DNA of 64,000 nt from Alteromonas sp. KUL49 (GCF_006538345.1 NZ_BJKL01000001.1:310001-374000); one strand, 5' to 3'. Positions 1-9,682 are shown, numbered from the stretch's first letter. The notes: a model not told the origin generated them from the letters alone. Translations and numbers: made by a program.

Positions 1-998
1 CTTTCAACGAACAACAAATATCTGGTCAAGCAACAGAAGATGTTCAGTTAGCACTGTCACACTTTAATGCGGTAACTCCAGAAAACATTATGAAATGGGA
101 GGTCATCCACCCATCTCCCAATGAGTATAATTTTGCCGCATCTGACCAACTTGTAGCGCTTGCCAATGAGCACAACTTCTTTTTAATTGGCCATACACTC
201 ACCTGGCATTCGCAAACACCTGATTGGGTATTTAAAACGCCAGAAGGTAATCTGAAAGATAGAGAAGCGCTTTTAGCCTTGCTTAAAGAGCACATTTACA
301 CCGTTGCAGGCCGATATCGAGGAAAAATTCAAGCGTGGGACGTCGTTAATGAAGCATTAAACGAAGATGGAACACTACGAAATTCGTTGTGGCTGCAAAT
401 TATTGGTCCTGACTACATAGAGAAGGCTTTCCAATTCGCTCATGAGGCCGCACCTAACGCCAAGCTTTATTACAATGACTATAATTTGTTTAAACCAGAA
501 AAGCGCGCTGGTGTTATAGATATGGTCAAACGACTACAGGCCAAAAATATTCCAATTGATGGTGTTGGATTACAGGGGCATTACGCGCTGGATTATCCAG
601 ATTTGAGTCTGCTAGAAGACTCGATTGTTGCCTATGGTGATTTAGGCGTAGAGGTAATGATTACGGAGCTCGATGTATCAGTGTTACCTTTTCCTGAAGA
701 GGAAGAAATGGGCGCTGATGTGTCAATCAACTTAGCATTACAATCCAAGTTTAATCCCTATGCCAATGGTTTACCTTCGAGCATAAATTCGCAATTGAGC
801 GATAGGTACGAGGAATTGTTCAAACTGTTTTTGAAGCATCAAGATAAAATATCTCGCGTAACTTTTTGGGGCGTAAATGACCGCCAAACCTGGCGTAATG
901 ATTGGCCGATGCAAGGCCGTAGCGACTACCCACTATTGTTCGATAGAAATAACCAACCGAAAGATGCAGCGCAATCAATTATTCGATTGACTCAATAA
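1..998 (+). CDS. GH10 endo-1,4-beta-xylanase, 5'-truncated by the window edge
   Basis: Retaining glycoside hydrolase family 10 that cleaves beta-1,4-xylan. The reading frame is open from base 3 with no start codon before it, and the first residues (FNEQQISGQ, then NAVTPENIMKWE) belong to the GH10 N-terminal strand, so the real start and any signal peptide lie outside the window. Visible motifs are the HTLTWHSQTPDW substrate-binding stretch, WDVVNEAL with the acid/base Glu, and ITELDVS with the nucleophile Glu. The C-terminal aromatic segment TFWGVNDRQTWRND is also typical. The visible part is about 331 residues, nearly a full catalytic domain. The 418 bases to the next gene suggest it ends its own transcription unit. 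Family assignment is secure; xylan as substrate follows from the family. Confidence 0.95.
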   Translation, partial: FNEQQISGQATEDVQLALSHFNAVTPENIMKWEVIHPSPNEYNFAASDQLVALANEHNFFLIGHTLTWHSQTPDWVFKTPEGNLKDREALLALLKEHIYTVAGRYRGKIQAWDVVNEALNEDGTLRNSLWLQIIGPDYIEKAFQFAHEAAPNAKLYYNDYNLFKPEKRAGVIDMVKRLQAKNIPIDGVGLQGHYALDYPDLSLLEDSIVAYGDLGVEVMITELDVSVLPFPEEEEMGADVSINLALQSKFNPYANGLPSSINSQLSDRYEELFKLFLKHQDKISRVTFWGVNDRQTWRNDWPMQGRSDYPLLFDRNNQPKDAAQSIIRLTQ

Positions 999-1035
999 AT
1001 ATTTGAATTTTTCTTAAATAAAACACTAGTGATAA

Positions 1036-1058
1036 GCCACTTGTAACATTCAAGTGGC
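1036..1058 (+). terminator. Terminator-like hairpin after the GH10 gene
   Basis: Perfect 8-bp inverted repeat GCCACTTG / CAAGTGGC around a 7-base loop, 38 bases after the xylanase stop. There is no clear U-tract after it, so it may be a weak or Rho-assisted terminator or an mRNA-stabilising hairpin. Confidence 0.4.
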
Positions 1059-1416
1059 ATCCTTCCTCTAATCTTCCCAAACTCTTTTTTCTCATTCATT
1101 TGTTGAATGAGAAGATATGTATTCCATTTCTCACCAGATGATATTATTGTATCAATGATGGTATCGGCATTTTATATAACCCATTGTTATGAAGCGTGAT
1201 TAAATAATACTGGTTTTGATTGTTTTAATGCCGTACATTGACCGGATGATGAGTAATGTAGGCTCATCGTTGCATCCTTATCGACAGACAAAAGTTAAAA
1301 ATAACAATAAAAATTAGGATATTAGTCCTTAACGGAATAATAGATAACGTGAATTGAAAGGCTAGGAAACACAGTTGGCGTGTCTCCTTCTGTCGCCTGG
1401 ATGTAAGGAAAATAGC
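1059..1416. other. Intergenic region upstream of pntAA
   Basis: AT-rich non-coding stretch. It holds a second perfect hairpin (CTCATTCA / TGAATGAG, 1091-1111) preceded rather than followed by a T-run, so it is not a plus-strand terminator. The pnt promoter must lie here, but no -35/-10 pair stands out. No convincing gene was seen. Confidence 0.5.
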
Positions 1417-2574
1417 ATGAAAATCATTGTGTTAAATGATTCGTCTTTGCCTGATCCCACAGGTAACGTCGAAAAACGGTGTGCAGCAACACCCGCGACA
1501 ACAACACGACTATGTAAAAAAGGCATTTCGGTATACGTCGAATCGAATGCTGGATTGCTTTCTGGTTATTCAAATAAAGAATATGAAGAAACAGGAGCAT
1601 CTATCATCGATGATGTGAATGATATGTTACCTGAGGCAGATATAGTTGTTGCCGTAAATAAGCCCACAGAAGAACAACTTGCCTTGCTTAAGAAAGGTGC
1701 AATCGTTGTTGGGCATCTAGACCCTTTCTTTGAGCAACCGCTAATTGAATCCATCGCACAAAAAGGTTTAACAGGGATTTCTGTGGAAATGATCCCGCGT
1801 TCCTCTCGTGCACAAAAAATGGATGCGTTGAGTTCACAAGCCAGTCTTGCTGGCTACGTTATGGTGATGCAGGCCGCGAGCTTATTGCCATCAATTTTGC
1901 CAATGATGATGACGCCTTCCGGCACTATTAAGCCTGCCAAGGTCTTTATTATTGGAGCTGGTGTTGCTGGTTTGCAGGCGATTGCAACGGCAAAACGCTT
2001 AGGTGCGTCAGTACTTGCTTACGATACCCGCCCTGTTGTCGCTGAACAAGTGGAATCATTGGGCGGTAAGTTCTTGCATATTGATATTGGCGAAACCGGT
2101 CAAACAAAAGATGGCTACGCCAAAGCCTTAACTGAAGAGCAAAAAGCGATTCAACAGGAAGCACAACGCGATGCCATAGCGAGCTCAGATATTGTCATTA
2201 CTACTGCTCAGTTGTTCGGCCGCAAACCTCCTGTGTTGATTCAAAAAGACACCCTTGCCTTAATGAAGCCGGGTAGTGTTGTAGTCGATATGGCAGCGCA
2301 ATCTGGCGGAAACGTCGAAGGCTCTGTTGCCGGTGAAGTAGCTAACGTTAATGGTGTTACCGTGGTTGGTACAGGCAACTGGAGTCAAAGCGTAGCGCGC
2401 GCTGCTACTGATATGTATGCGAACAATGTCTACAACCTAGTCGATGAATTTTATGACGCAGAATCGTCGGCATTCGGGCTAGATCTCGAAGACGATATTC
2501 TTTCAGGCTGCGTGATTACTCACGACGGTGCAATCACTAGTGACATGCTAACTAACGCTTACAAGGGAGCTTAA
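1417..2574 (+). CDS. pntAA: NAD(P) transhydrogenase subunit alpha part 1
   Basis: NAD(H)-binding domain I of the proton-translocating transhydrogenase, which uses the proton-motive force to reduce NADP+ with NADH. The protein has 385 residues and contains the Rossmann stretch GAGVAGLQAIATAKRLGA followed by AYDTRP, plus the transhydrogenase signature GTGNWSQSVARAATDMYANN near the C-terminus. The ATG at 1417 has AAGGAA about 6 bases upstream and gives the normal MKIIVLND N-terminus; the frame stays open 14 codons further up, but that extension looks spurious. The subunit lacks the membrane helices of a fused E. coli PntA, which sit in the next gene (stop to start 4 bases). This is the split three-gene form (pntAA-pntAB-pntB). 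Confidence 0.96.
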   Translation: MKIIVLNDSSLPDPTGNVEKRCAATPATTTRLCKKGISVYVESNAGLLSGYSNKEYEETGASIIDDVNDMLPEADIVVAVNKPTEEQLALLKKGAIVVGHLDPFFEQPLIESIAQKGLTGISVEMIPRSSRAQKMDALSSQASLAGYVMVMQAASLLPSILPMMMTPSGTIKPAKVFIIGAGVAGLQAIATAKRLGASVLAYDTRPVVAEQVESLGGKFLHIDIGETGQTKDGYAKALTEEQKAIQQEAQRDAIASSDIVITTAQLFGRKPPVLIQKDTLALMKPGSVVVDMAAQSGGNVEGSVAGEVANVNGVTVVGTGNWSQSVARAATDMYANNVYNLVDEFYDAESSAFGLDLEDDILSGCVITHDGAITSDMLTNAYKGA

Positions 2575-2578
2575 GGCA

Positions 2579-2860
2579 ATGGAAATTATCTACCTTCTAT
2601 TTATTGTATTGCTTGCAGCTTTCTTAGGCTTTGAGCTTATCCGGAAAGTACCAGCTACATTGCACACCCCGCTAATGTCTGGTTCAAACGCTATCTCTGG
2701 CATTACTCTAGTTGGCGCATTGGCGGCTGCAGGTGCTGAACAGAGCTTACTGACGACTATTTTGGGCACTGCTGCTGTAGCCTTGGCAAGCATCAATGTG
2801 GTTGGTGGTTATTTGGTTACCGACCGCATGCTTAGCATGTTCAAGAAGAAAGAAAAGTAA
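2579..2860 (+). CDS. pntAB: NAD(P) transhydrogenase subunit alpha part 2 (membrane)
   Basis: A 93-residue membrane subunit carrying part of proton-channel domain II. About three hydrophobic helices are visible (residues 1-20, 38-55, 58-82), and the loop HTPLMSGSNAISGITLVGAL is the conserved transhydrogenase segment. It lies 4 bases after pntAA and 5 before pntB, so the three genes are translated from one message. Length and motif match the split-type PntAB. Confidence 0.95.
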   Translation: MEIIYLLFIVLLAAFLGFELIRKVPATLHTPLMSGSNAISGITLVGALAAAGAEQSLLTTILGTAAVALASINVVGGYLVTDRMLSMFKKKEK

Positions 2861-2865
2861 GGAGT

Positions 2866-4266
2866 ATGCAAGTGAATGATATCATTACCATAATCAATAT
2901 TGCATACGTTGTAGCGGCTGCACTTTTCATTCTTGGCCTTAAGTTACTGAGTCATCCTGATACCGCGAAAAAGGGTAACTTTGTATCTTCTTTAGGTATG
3001 TTGTTAGCTGTTGTTGTAACGCTTCTAGATCAACAAATCATTAGCTATCACTATATCTTGCTAGGTTTTGTGCTTGGTGGGGCCTTTGGTGCCTGGAAAG
3101 CCAAGTCGGTGCAAATGACTGATATGCCTCAGATGGTGTCTTTGTTTAACGGATTTGGTGGGGCTGCCTCATTATTGCTGGGCTGGGCAACGCTAAACGG
3201 TTTACAAGGTTCACTGCTTGGCGCGCAAACGGCGGGCGCGTTTGTTTATATTACTCTGTTTTTCACCGTACTAGTCGGGGGTATCACTTTCTCTGGCTCT
3301 GTCATTGCTTGGGGCAAGTTGTCTGGCACCATGTCATCGAAAGCCGTGGTATTTACTGGCCTCCGCGAGCTTAGCATCTTGCATTTAGTAGCAATGGTGG
3401 TCGTAGCCTATTTGTTTGTGACCGACCCTACTAATCCAGTATGGCTTTACTGCGCTATTGGCCTAGCACTTAGTTTTGGTTTGTGGGCCACTATTTCTAT
3501 TGGTGGTGCTGACATGCCAGTGGTTATTGCGCTGCTTAACAGTTATTCAGGCATCGCTGCATCGGCTGCTGGTTTGGCAACAGGCAACACTATCTTGATA
3601 GTCACTGGCTTACTTGTTGGTGCGTCGGGTCTTATCCTAACCAATATTATGTGTAAGGCTATGAACCGCTCGCTGATGAATGTATTGCTGTCTGGCTTCT
3701 CGAAACCAGTGGAAGCCGCTGGAAAAATCGAAGGCGAAGTTAAAATTTTGCCTGCACAAGATGCGTTTTATGTATTAGAAGCAGCTCAAGCGGTATTGGT
3801 TATTCCTGGTTACGGTATGGCGGTTGCGCAAGCACAACATGCGGTGCGTGAGTTACAGTCATTGCTAGAAGATAATGGTTGTACCGTAGACTACGCCATT
3901 CACCCAGTGGCGGGCAGAATGCCTGGTCATATGAATGTATTGCTTGCCGAGGCAGATGTTCCTTATGACCAACTTTATGAAATGGACGACGTTAACCCGC
4001 GAATGGAGAACTATGACGTTGTTATCGTTATTGGTGCGAATGACGTGGTCAACCCTGCGGCGAAAGAGATGAAAGGTAGTCCAATATACGGTATGCCAGT
4101 TATCGAAGCTTACCGTGCTAAAACCGTGTTTGTGCTGAAACGATCTGCCAACGCTGGTTTCGCTGGTGTTGATAATCCGCTCTTTTTCAAAGACAACACT
4201 CGCATGGTATTGGGTGATGCAAAAGACACTATCAATACTATTATTCGTGAGTTTGGCGACGAATAA
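2866..4266 (+). CDS. pntB: NAD(P)(+) transhydrogenase subunit beta
   Basis: A 466-residue beta subunit: about eight to nine transmembrane helices (domain II), then the soluble NADP(H)-binding domain III from about residue 290. Domain III motifs are VIPGYGMAVAQAQH (nucleotide-binding loop), HPVAGRMPGHMNVLLAEA and VIGANDVVNPAA, all diagnostic of PntB. The start ATG follows AAGGAG closely; a GTG two codons downstream is the alternative. It completes the transhydrogenase that supplies NADPH. A strong terminator follows the stop. Confidence 0.97.
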   Translation: MQVNDIITIINIAYVVAAALFILGLKLLSHPDTAKKGNFVSSLGMLLAVVVTLLDQQIISYHYILLGFVLGGAFGAWKAKSVQMTDMPQMVSLFNGFGGAASLLLGWATLNGLQGSLLGAQTAGAFVYITLFFTVLVGGITFSGSVIAWGKLSGTMSSKAVVFTGLRELSILHLVAMVVVAYLFVTDPTNPVWLYCAIGLALSFGLWATISIGGADMPVVIALLNSYSGIAASAAGLATGNTILIVTGLLVGASGLILTNIMCKAMNRSLMNVLLSGFSKPVEAAGKIEGEVKILPAQDAFYVLEAAQAVLVIPGYGMAVAQAQHAVRELQSLLEDNGCTVDYAIHPVAGRMPGHMNVLLAEADVPYDQLYEMDDVNPRMENYDVVIVIGANDVVNPAAKEMKGSPIYGMPVIEAYRAKTVFVLKRSANAGFAGVDNPLFFKDNTRMVLGDAKDTINTIIREFGDE

Positions 4267-4276
4267 ATTCATACCC

Positions 4277-4306
4277 ATGGCGAGCATCAGCTCGCCATTC
4301 TTTTTT
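4277..4306 (+). terminator. Rho-independent terminator of the pnt operon
   Basis: A 9-bp perfect stem ATGGCGAGC / GCTCGCCAT with the tetraloop ATCA (4277-4298), followed by a T-rich tract TCTTTTTTCT, 10 bases after the pntB stop. Confidence 0.9.
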
Positions 4307-4458
4307 CTACCAGACATTTAACGCAATTTTCGACGTGATTGTCGAATTAATGTACGCGCTTACTAGATTCTTGTTGCAATCTCATTTTTGCACGCTACTA
4401 TGGCGCCTGATTTTTAACCAGCCTGATTTTCCCGCACCCAAATGGAGTTGAGTTCGCC

Positions 4459-4914
4459 ATGTCATCACCGCATTTTCGTATAGAACATGCTGGCAATTGT
4501 TTGCTTTGTACCCTTCGTGGAAAGTGGAGTTTGGCGACTGACATTCAGTATCTTGCGACGCTTGCTGAAGAAACGAAGAGCAAGAAAGGGCAAGCCTATA
4601 TTCTGATTGCGGATATTCGCAGTTGGCAACCGCCTGAACCTGAACTTATCGAAAAAGTTGTATCTCCCCTTCAGTTCGACAGCCGGAATCAACAAGGTGA
4701 GTTTTGGTTAGAAGACGAGCACACTCGTGCAGATTATATCGCACAAAATCTAAAGCCCATGAAGAACGCTTCACTTATTCGGTCTCGCTCTCCCTCTGAT
4801 TTACTGACTTTTGTTAGTGAAAATTGCGTTAAAGAGACTTATCAAGGAGTCGCTAAGTGGTTGCAAAATAACAACTATTTAATGAATTCTGAATCAAGTG
4901 ATATTTTTGCGTAG
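4459..4914 (+). CDS. Hypothetical protein, 151 aa
   Basis: Not recognised with certainty. The product is soluble, without signal peptide or membrane segment. The opening (FRIEHAGNCLLCTLRGKWSLATDIQYLATLAEE) followed by AYILIADIRSW has the alternating strand/helix pattern of STAS-like or SpoIIAA-fold proteins, but this is a guess from pattern alone. It stands alone between the pnt terminator and speA, in the same direction as speA with a 100-base gap. The C-terminus is helical (SDLLTFVSENCVKETYQGVAKWLQNN). The regular codon pattern and position support a real gene. Confidence 0.75.
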   Translation: MSSPHFRIEHAGNCLLCTLRGKWSLATDIQYLATLAEETKSKKGQAYILIADIRSWQPPEPELIEKVVSPLQFDSRNQQGEFWLEDEHTRADYIAQNLKPMKNASLIRSRSPSDLLTFVSENCVKETYQGVAKWLQNNNYLMNSESSDIFA

Positions 4915-5025
4915 CGCGTTTTAAATTGTTGTCTATAATACCGATCTTTATTGGTATTAAACTCTTATTACTGCCTAGGTCACTGATGTCCTAGCGGGTA
5001 AAGTTTCTATTGTAAGGTGACGATA

Positions 5026-6939
5026 TTGTCTGATTGGAGCATTGACGCTGCAGAGCGTGTATATGGCGTATCCCAATGGGGCGGAGGCTATTTTCATATT
5101 GGTGAAAATGGCAATGTTCATGTAACGCCAGTACCCACTAACCCGAGTATTCGAATCGACTTTAAGTCGGTATTAGACGAAATACACCAAGAGGGTGTGC
5201 AGTTTCCTGTTGTAGTTAGGTTTCACGATATCTTGCGTTCGCAAGTTGCCAACTTAAACACCATATTCAAAGACACCATTGAAAGGGCGGAATATCAAGG
5301 ACGTTATCAAGGTGTTTACCCAGTAAAAGTAAACCAAATGCGCGAAGTGGTAGAAGAGATCGTAGATGCGGGCGAACCGTTTAGCTATGGTCTTGAAGCT
5401 GGTTCAAAAGCTGAACTCATCACAGTGCTCGCCATGAATACTAACGAAGATTCGTTAACTGTATTGAACGGATATAAAGACGAAGAATTCATGCGCCTCG
5501 CCATGTTAGGCTGCAAGCTTGGTCGTAAAATGGTGGTTGTTGTTGAGAAGTACAGCGAACTACTTCTGTTGGTTAAAGTAGCAAAAGAGCTAGATGTAGA
5601 GCCTATTATCGGTGTTCGCGCCAAAATGACGGTCAAAGGTCGTGGAAAATGGGAAGGTTCTGCAGGCGACAGAGCTAAGTTTGGCTTGACGATTTCTGAA
5701 ATCATTAAAACGGCCCGTTACTTAGAATCTCAAGGTATGGCACATTGCCTCAGCTTGCTGCACTTTCACATTGGTAGCCAACTCACCGATATTCGCGCTA
5801 TTAAAGAAGCAATGACCGAAGCGGCACGTATCTATGCCGACCTACATAAGATGGGTTTTCCACTGGACTATGTGGATGTTGGCGGCGGGCTGGGTATTGA
5901 CTACGATGGTAGTAACTCGACTAACGAGTCGTCTCGCAACTACAGCATGCAAGAATATGTGTCTGATGTAGTATATGGCCTTAAGGAAATGTGCGACCTA
6001 GAAGGCGTGCCTCATCCTAATATTGTGAGTGAAAGTGGTCGTGCGATTACCGCACATCACAGTTGCGTGGTCACAGAAATTGTTGGTGAAATCAAATCAG
6101 ATGCAGCATCTGTTGATGTGACCGAGTGCGACAACGAACACGTATTTTTAAAGAATATTCGAGAGCTTGCTGAGCACTTTGAAGACCACAAAAATATGCA
6201 CGAGGTTTTCAATGACGCCACTCAATACAAAGAGCAAGCGCTAGACGCCTTTAAGCTACGTGTATTGTCTCTTGAAGAGCTCGCAAAAATCGAAACCCTG
6301 TACTGGAATATCATGGCGCGCTTGCAAGCTTGGTACAGTACTCAAGAATATGTACCAGAAGAGCTACAAGAGCTAGATTACAGCTTGTCTTCACAGTATC
6401 TATGTAACTTCTCTGTGTTTCAGTCGGCCGCAGATACATGGGCGATCGACCAGTTACTGCCAGTAGTGCCCCTTACCCGTTTGGACGAGAAGCCTACGGT
6501 TAATTGCTCATTGGTAGATATTACCTGTGATAGCGACGGCAAAATCGACCAGTTTACTATCGGTCGTGAAATTACCGACGTACTGCCAGTACATCCATTG
6601 AAAGAAGACGAAAAGTACTTTATGGGGTTGTTTCTTACAGGCGCTTATCAAGATGTGATGGGCGATATGCACAACCTGTTCGGTCGTTTAAATGAAGTAC
6701 ATATCTTTAGTTATGACGACGATCCTGAAGATTTTTACATCGAAGAAGTCGTAAAAGGTTCATCGGTAGACGATGTACTCAATATCATGCAATACAATCC
6801 GAAAGCCATGGCATCTGACGTGAAGCGCGCCATTGATAAGCAAGTGGCAGCAGGTACTATTAAGCCGAGAGAAGGTGTGCGCTGGACCGACTTTTACGAA
6901 GATTGCCTAGGCGGTTATACCTACTTGAAAAACAAGTAA
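5026..6939 (+). CDS. speA: Biosynthetic arginine decarboxylase
   Basis: PLP-dependent fold-III decarboxylase converting arginine to agmatine, the first step of putrescine synthesis. Motifs visible: GVYPVKVNQ with the PLP lysine, HFHIGSQL, VDVGGGLGIDYDG (phosphate-binding glycine loop), SESGRAITAHH, and near the C-terminus NLFGRLNEVH. At about 637 residues it has the usual SpeA length. The frame is open to a GTG at 5017, but the TTG at 5026 is the better start because TAAGGTG (5013-5019) then lies 6 bases upstream and the product begins MSDWSID; the GTG itself would be part of that ribosome site. It ends 1 base before the convergent hydrolase gene. Confidence 0.95.
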   Translation: MSDWSIDAAERVYGVSQWGGGYFHIGENGNVHVTPVPTNPSIRIDFKSVLDEIHQEGVQFPVVVRFHDILRSQVANLNTIFKDTIERAEYQGRYQGVYPVKVNQMREVVEEIVDAGEPFSYGLEAGSKAELITVLAMNTNEDSLTVLNGYKDEEFMRLAMLGCKLGRKMVVVVEKYSELLLLVKVAKELDVEPIIGVRAKMTVKGRGKWEGSAGDRAKFGLTISEIIKTARYLESQGMAHCLSLLHFHIGSQLTDIRAIKEAMTEAARIYADLHKMGFPLDYVDVGGGLGIDYDGSNSTNESSRNYSMQEYVSDVVYGLKEMCDLEGVPHPNIVSESGRAITAHHSCVVTEIVGEIKSDAASVDVTECDNEHVFLKNIRELAEHFEDHKNMHEVFNDATQYKEQALDAFKLRVLSLEELAKIETLYWNIMARLQAWYSTQEYVPEELQELDYSLSSQYLCNFSVFQSAADTWAIDQLLPVVPLTRLDEKPTVNCSLVDITCDSDGKIDQFTIGREITDVLPVHPLKEDEKYFMGLFLTGAYQDVMGDMHNLFGRLNEVHIFSYDDDPEDFYIEEVVKGSSVDDVLNIMQYNPKAMASDVKRAIDKQVAAGTIKPREGVRWTDFYEDCLGGYTYLKNK

Positions 6940-6940
6940 G

Positions 6941-8089
6941 TTAATTGTCTTCTACTTGTTCGAAGTAACGCTTCCAGAATTCTGCGGTAGTGGTGTTGAT
7001 CATGTTGGTTTCGGCATTGGTCAGCATCACATACCCGGTTTTAAAGTCAGGGGCAAATGCGACATCGGCGCGATAGCCTTTTACCCAGCCGCCGTGATAA
7101 TTAATGCGATGGCCATCAACATCGTAGATTCGCCAACCTAAACCGTAATGGGCATCTTTTAAAAAGCCTCGCCAACCCCTGCGATTTCTTTCGCGAACTG
7201 TTTTTACTCGTGGAGTAGTCACGGCGTCTATCATGTCTGATGAAATTACCGTTGGAAACTCGCCAAGTAACGCTTGTAAGTAAATCGTCATATCGGTGAT
7301 GCTGGCATTAATCCCTGCCGCAGGTGCAAAGCGATAGTAGTTGTTTTCGACTTTGCCTTCGCGCCAGCGGTCGCGGGTAATGGCAATGTGAGGTCTAGCC
7401 CATGACTCAGACCCTTGCAAACTTGCACGCCCAGTACTTGCCGTGGACATACCCAATGGCGAAAATAGTTGTGTGTGAAGTTCACTGTGATACGACGTAT
7501 TTTGATTACTCAAATAGTATTCAATGGCGCCAAATAAGGCGTTTTGGTAGGTATAGCAATCTCCGGGCGCGCAAATGGGATCAAGTTTGCCCAAAGCGGT
7601 GAGCACACGCTCCAGTGAATAATCTGCCTCAATCAAATTGTCGTAGGCATTACGCATAAATCCACTGGATTGACCCACAATATGCTGAAGTTGTAAGTCA
7701 TCCATTCCCTCTGCAGAAAAGGGGATGTCGGGGAGAAGTGTGGTTATAGGTGTTTCCCAATGAAGACGCTCTTGCTCTACCATTTTGGCAGCTAATAGGC
7801 CGGTAAATGTTTTAGATACCGATGCCAACCTAAATACGGTATGTTCGGTGATCGGCGCGCCGTTTTTGTGGGTTTTGCCGTAAACAAAGACCTTGGGAAC
7901 CTTGCCTTGTTCATAATAAACAAAGGCATAACCCGGTACATTGTGCTTGAGGGCTTCTTTTTTTACGTAATTGGCGTAGTCAGTAATCCAGTCGCTGGCA
8001 TTGGCTTGCAATGCACAAAGGGCGCATACGCTGAGAAGCATTGTTGAGTGTAATAAACGCGAACCTACTGCGCGCAACATGGGTAACAT
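6941..8089 (-). CDS. Secreted serine hydrolase, beta-lactamase/DD-peptidase (class C-like) family
   Basis: A 382-residue protein of the beta-lactamase-related (PF00144-type) family. The N-terminus is a signal peptide ending near LQANA. Catalytic motifs are SVSK (Ser-x-x-Lys) in FRLASVSKTFTG, YxN as YTYQNA, and the HxG motif in INYHGGWVKGY. Such proteins range from DD-carboxypeptidases to esterases; true AmpC activity is unlikely without the KTG box. It is convergent with speA (stops 1 base apart) and divergent from the repair operon. ATG at 8080 is an alternative start. Confidence 0.88.
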   Translation of the reverse strand: MLPMLRAVGSRLLHSTMLLSVCALCALQANASDWITDYANYVKKEALKHNVPGYAFVYYEQGKVPKVFVYGKTHKNGAPITEHTVFRLASVSKTFTGLLAAKMVEQERLHWETPITTLLPDIPFSAEGMDDLQLQHIVGQSSGFMRNAYDNLIEADYSLERVLTALGKLDPICAPGDCYTYQNALFGAIEYYLSNQNTSYHSELHTQLFSPLGMSTASTGRASLQGSESWARPHIAITRDRWREGKVENNYYRFAPAAGINASITDMTIYLQALLGEFPTVISSDMIDAVTTPRVKTVRERNRRGWRGFLKDAHYGLGWRIYDVDGHRINYHGGWVKGYRADVAFAPDFKTGYVMLTNAETNMINTTTAEFWKRYFEQVEDN

Positions 8090-8288
8090 TGTCAGAGCTC
8101 GTAAAACGACAGCCCTGAAGGTGGGTGTCTTTTTTATAATATTTGCGCCGTATTATGCGGTGAGTGTTGTTGATTATCAACTCACCCTCGACGTACAACA
8201 TTAAACTCCGATTATGTCGCGTATTTCGTTATGTTCCGCGATAAACTCAATCAAGAATGATGAATGGTAGAGTTTGGGTATTAACAAG

Positions 8289-9674
8289 ATGCAGCCATTG
8301 GACAATATAGAGCAGTATCACAAGGCGCGAATGAGTCGTGATCCGCGCTTTGATGGTCGTTTCTTTGTAGCAGTAAAAACTACGGGGATTTTCTGTCGCC
8401 CTATTTGCCCTGCACGTTTGCCCCAAGAGAAAAATGTGGACTATTACACTACAGCCGCTCAAGCCGTTAACGAAGGGTTTCGTCCGTGTTTGCGGTGCAG
8501 ACCCGACAGTGCGCCTTTGTCTCCGGCATGGGAAGGCAGTAAAGCAACGTTAGCTCGCGCTCAAAAGTTGCTCAGTGAAATTCCCCTCCAATCTGTCGCA
8601 CGCGTGGCTGAACGATTAGGTATAGGTGAGCGATACCTACACTCATTGGTGACTAAACACATTGGCTGTTCTCCCAAGCAGTATCAAGATATCCAACGGG
8701 TGCTATTTGCAAAACAATTGCTGCAGCAATCACGTTTACCTGTGGGTGATATTGCATTTATTGCGGGTTATGAATCCATGCGCCAGTTTCAGCGTGCGGT
8801 AAAACAGTATTTAAAAGTAACGCCGTCGGACATGCGAAAAAACACGTCGCCTAGTACTGAGCTGAAAACTGATATTCACGTGTCCATACACTTTCGCCCG
8901 CCGTATGACTGGGACAAGGTTCGCGAATTTCTTGCCCTTCGTGCAATGCATGGTGTGGAGGACGTTACGCTAAACAGTTACGCTCGATACTTTATTCATG
9001 AAGGGGTCAAAGGCTATTTGAAAGCGACCATCAATCCGGATAAAAACCGATTTGATGTGGTGATTCGTGTGGATGACTTAAAAATCATTCATGCCGTTAT
9101 CACAGCGCTGAAAGGGATGTTAGACACCGACGCTGATCCCATGATGATACGTCAGAGCTTGATTGCCAGTGGTTACCCAGCCGCGGATATATGTGAGGGA
9201 CTTCGACTCCCAACTACGTGGAATGTGTTCGAGAGTGGGTGTCGAGCCATACTTGGTCAACAGGTCAGTGTGAAAGCCGCCGTTGGACAACTCAACAAGG
9301 TAATAGAAGCCCTAGGTGAGCAGTATCAATCTGGCGTGTATTTCCCTTCGCCCGAAGCCATAGCGGCTAGTGATCTTTCGTTTTTACGTATGCCGTCCCG
9401 TCGCAAAGAGGCGCTTAAAGCCTTTGCTGAACTGTTCCTTCACGGAGCGACTCCCAGCCATGATGACATTTTAGACATTAAAGGTATTGGCGGTTGGACC
9501 CTCGATTACCTTAAAATGCGAGGTGAGCGTAATCCAGACGTTTACTTAGCGGGGGATCTTATCGTGAAGAAGATGGCTCAGGCATACAATTTAGTACCTG
9601 ACGCTGCTGCACCTTGGCGAAGCTATCTCACCCTTCAGTTGTGGGAACGATACAATATTCAGGTACAACAATAG
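8289..9674 (+). CDS. Ada N-terminal / AraC HTH / AlkA DNA-glycosylase fusion
   Basis: Three-part alkylation-damage protein of about 461 residues. Residues 1-75 are the Ada zinc domain with four Cys (about 36, 40, 67, 70: FCRPIC and CLRC), where Cys36 would accept the methyl group from phosphotriesters. Residues 85-190 are an AraC-type DNA-binding domain (GYESMRQFQRAVKQYLKVTPS). Residues 195-460 are an AlkA-type 3-methyladenine glycosylase with the helix-hairpin-helix DIKGIGGWTLDYLKMRG and the catalytic Asp in YLAGDLIVKK. Methylation sensing, self-activation and base excision are thus joined. ATG 8289 was chosen; TTG at 8274 is possible. ogt follows 8 bases later. Confidence 0.93.
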   Translation: MQPLDNIEQYHKARMSRDPRFDGRFFVAVKTTGIFCRPICPARLPQEKNVDYYTTAAQAVNEGFRPCLRCRPDSAPLSPAWEGSKATLARAQKLLSEIPLQSVARVAERLGIGERYLHSLVTKHIGCSPKQYQDIQRVLFAKQLLQQSRLPVGDIAFIAGYESMRQFQRAVKQYLKVTPSDMRKNTSPSTELKTDIHVSIHFRPPYDWDKVREFLALRAMHGVEDVTLNSYARYFIHEGVKGYLKATINPDKNRFDVVIRVDDLKIIHAVITALKGMLDTDADPMMIRQSLIASGYPAADICEGLRLPTTWNVFESGCRAILGQQVSVKAAVGQLNKVIEALGEQYQSGVYFPSPEAIAASDLSFLRMPSRRKEALKAFAELFLHGATPSHDDILDIKGIGGWTLDYLKMRGERNPDVYLAGDLIVKKMAQAYNLVPDAAAPWRSYLTLQLWERYNIQVQQ

Positions 9675-9682
9675 GTAAACCC

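Noticed and set aside
1091..1111. Hairpin CTCATTCA/TGAATGAG considered as a terminator
   Set aside because: The T-run precedes the stem on the plus strand and would be an A-run after the stem on the minus strand, so it fits neither direction.
3865..4317. 150-residue open frame on the minus strand opposite pntB
   Set aside because: It lies wholly over conserved PntB domain III coding and the pnt terminator; no ribosome site and no recognisable protein pattern.
6941..8089. Chromosomal AmpC beta-lactamase (resistance gene)
   Set aside because: Only the SxxK, YxN and HGG pattern of the broad serine-hydrolase family is present; no KTG box or LysR-type regulator beside it.
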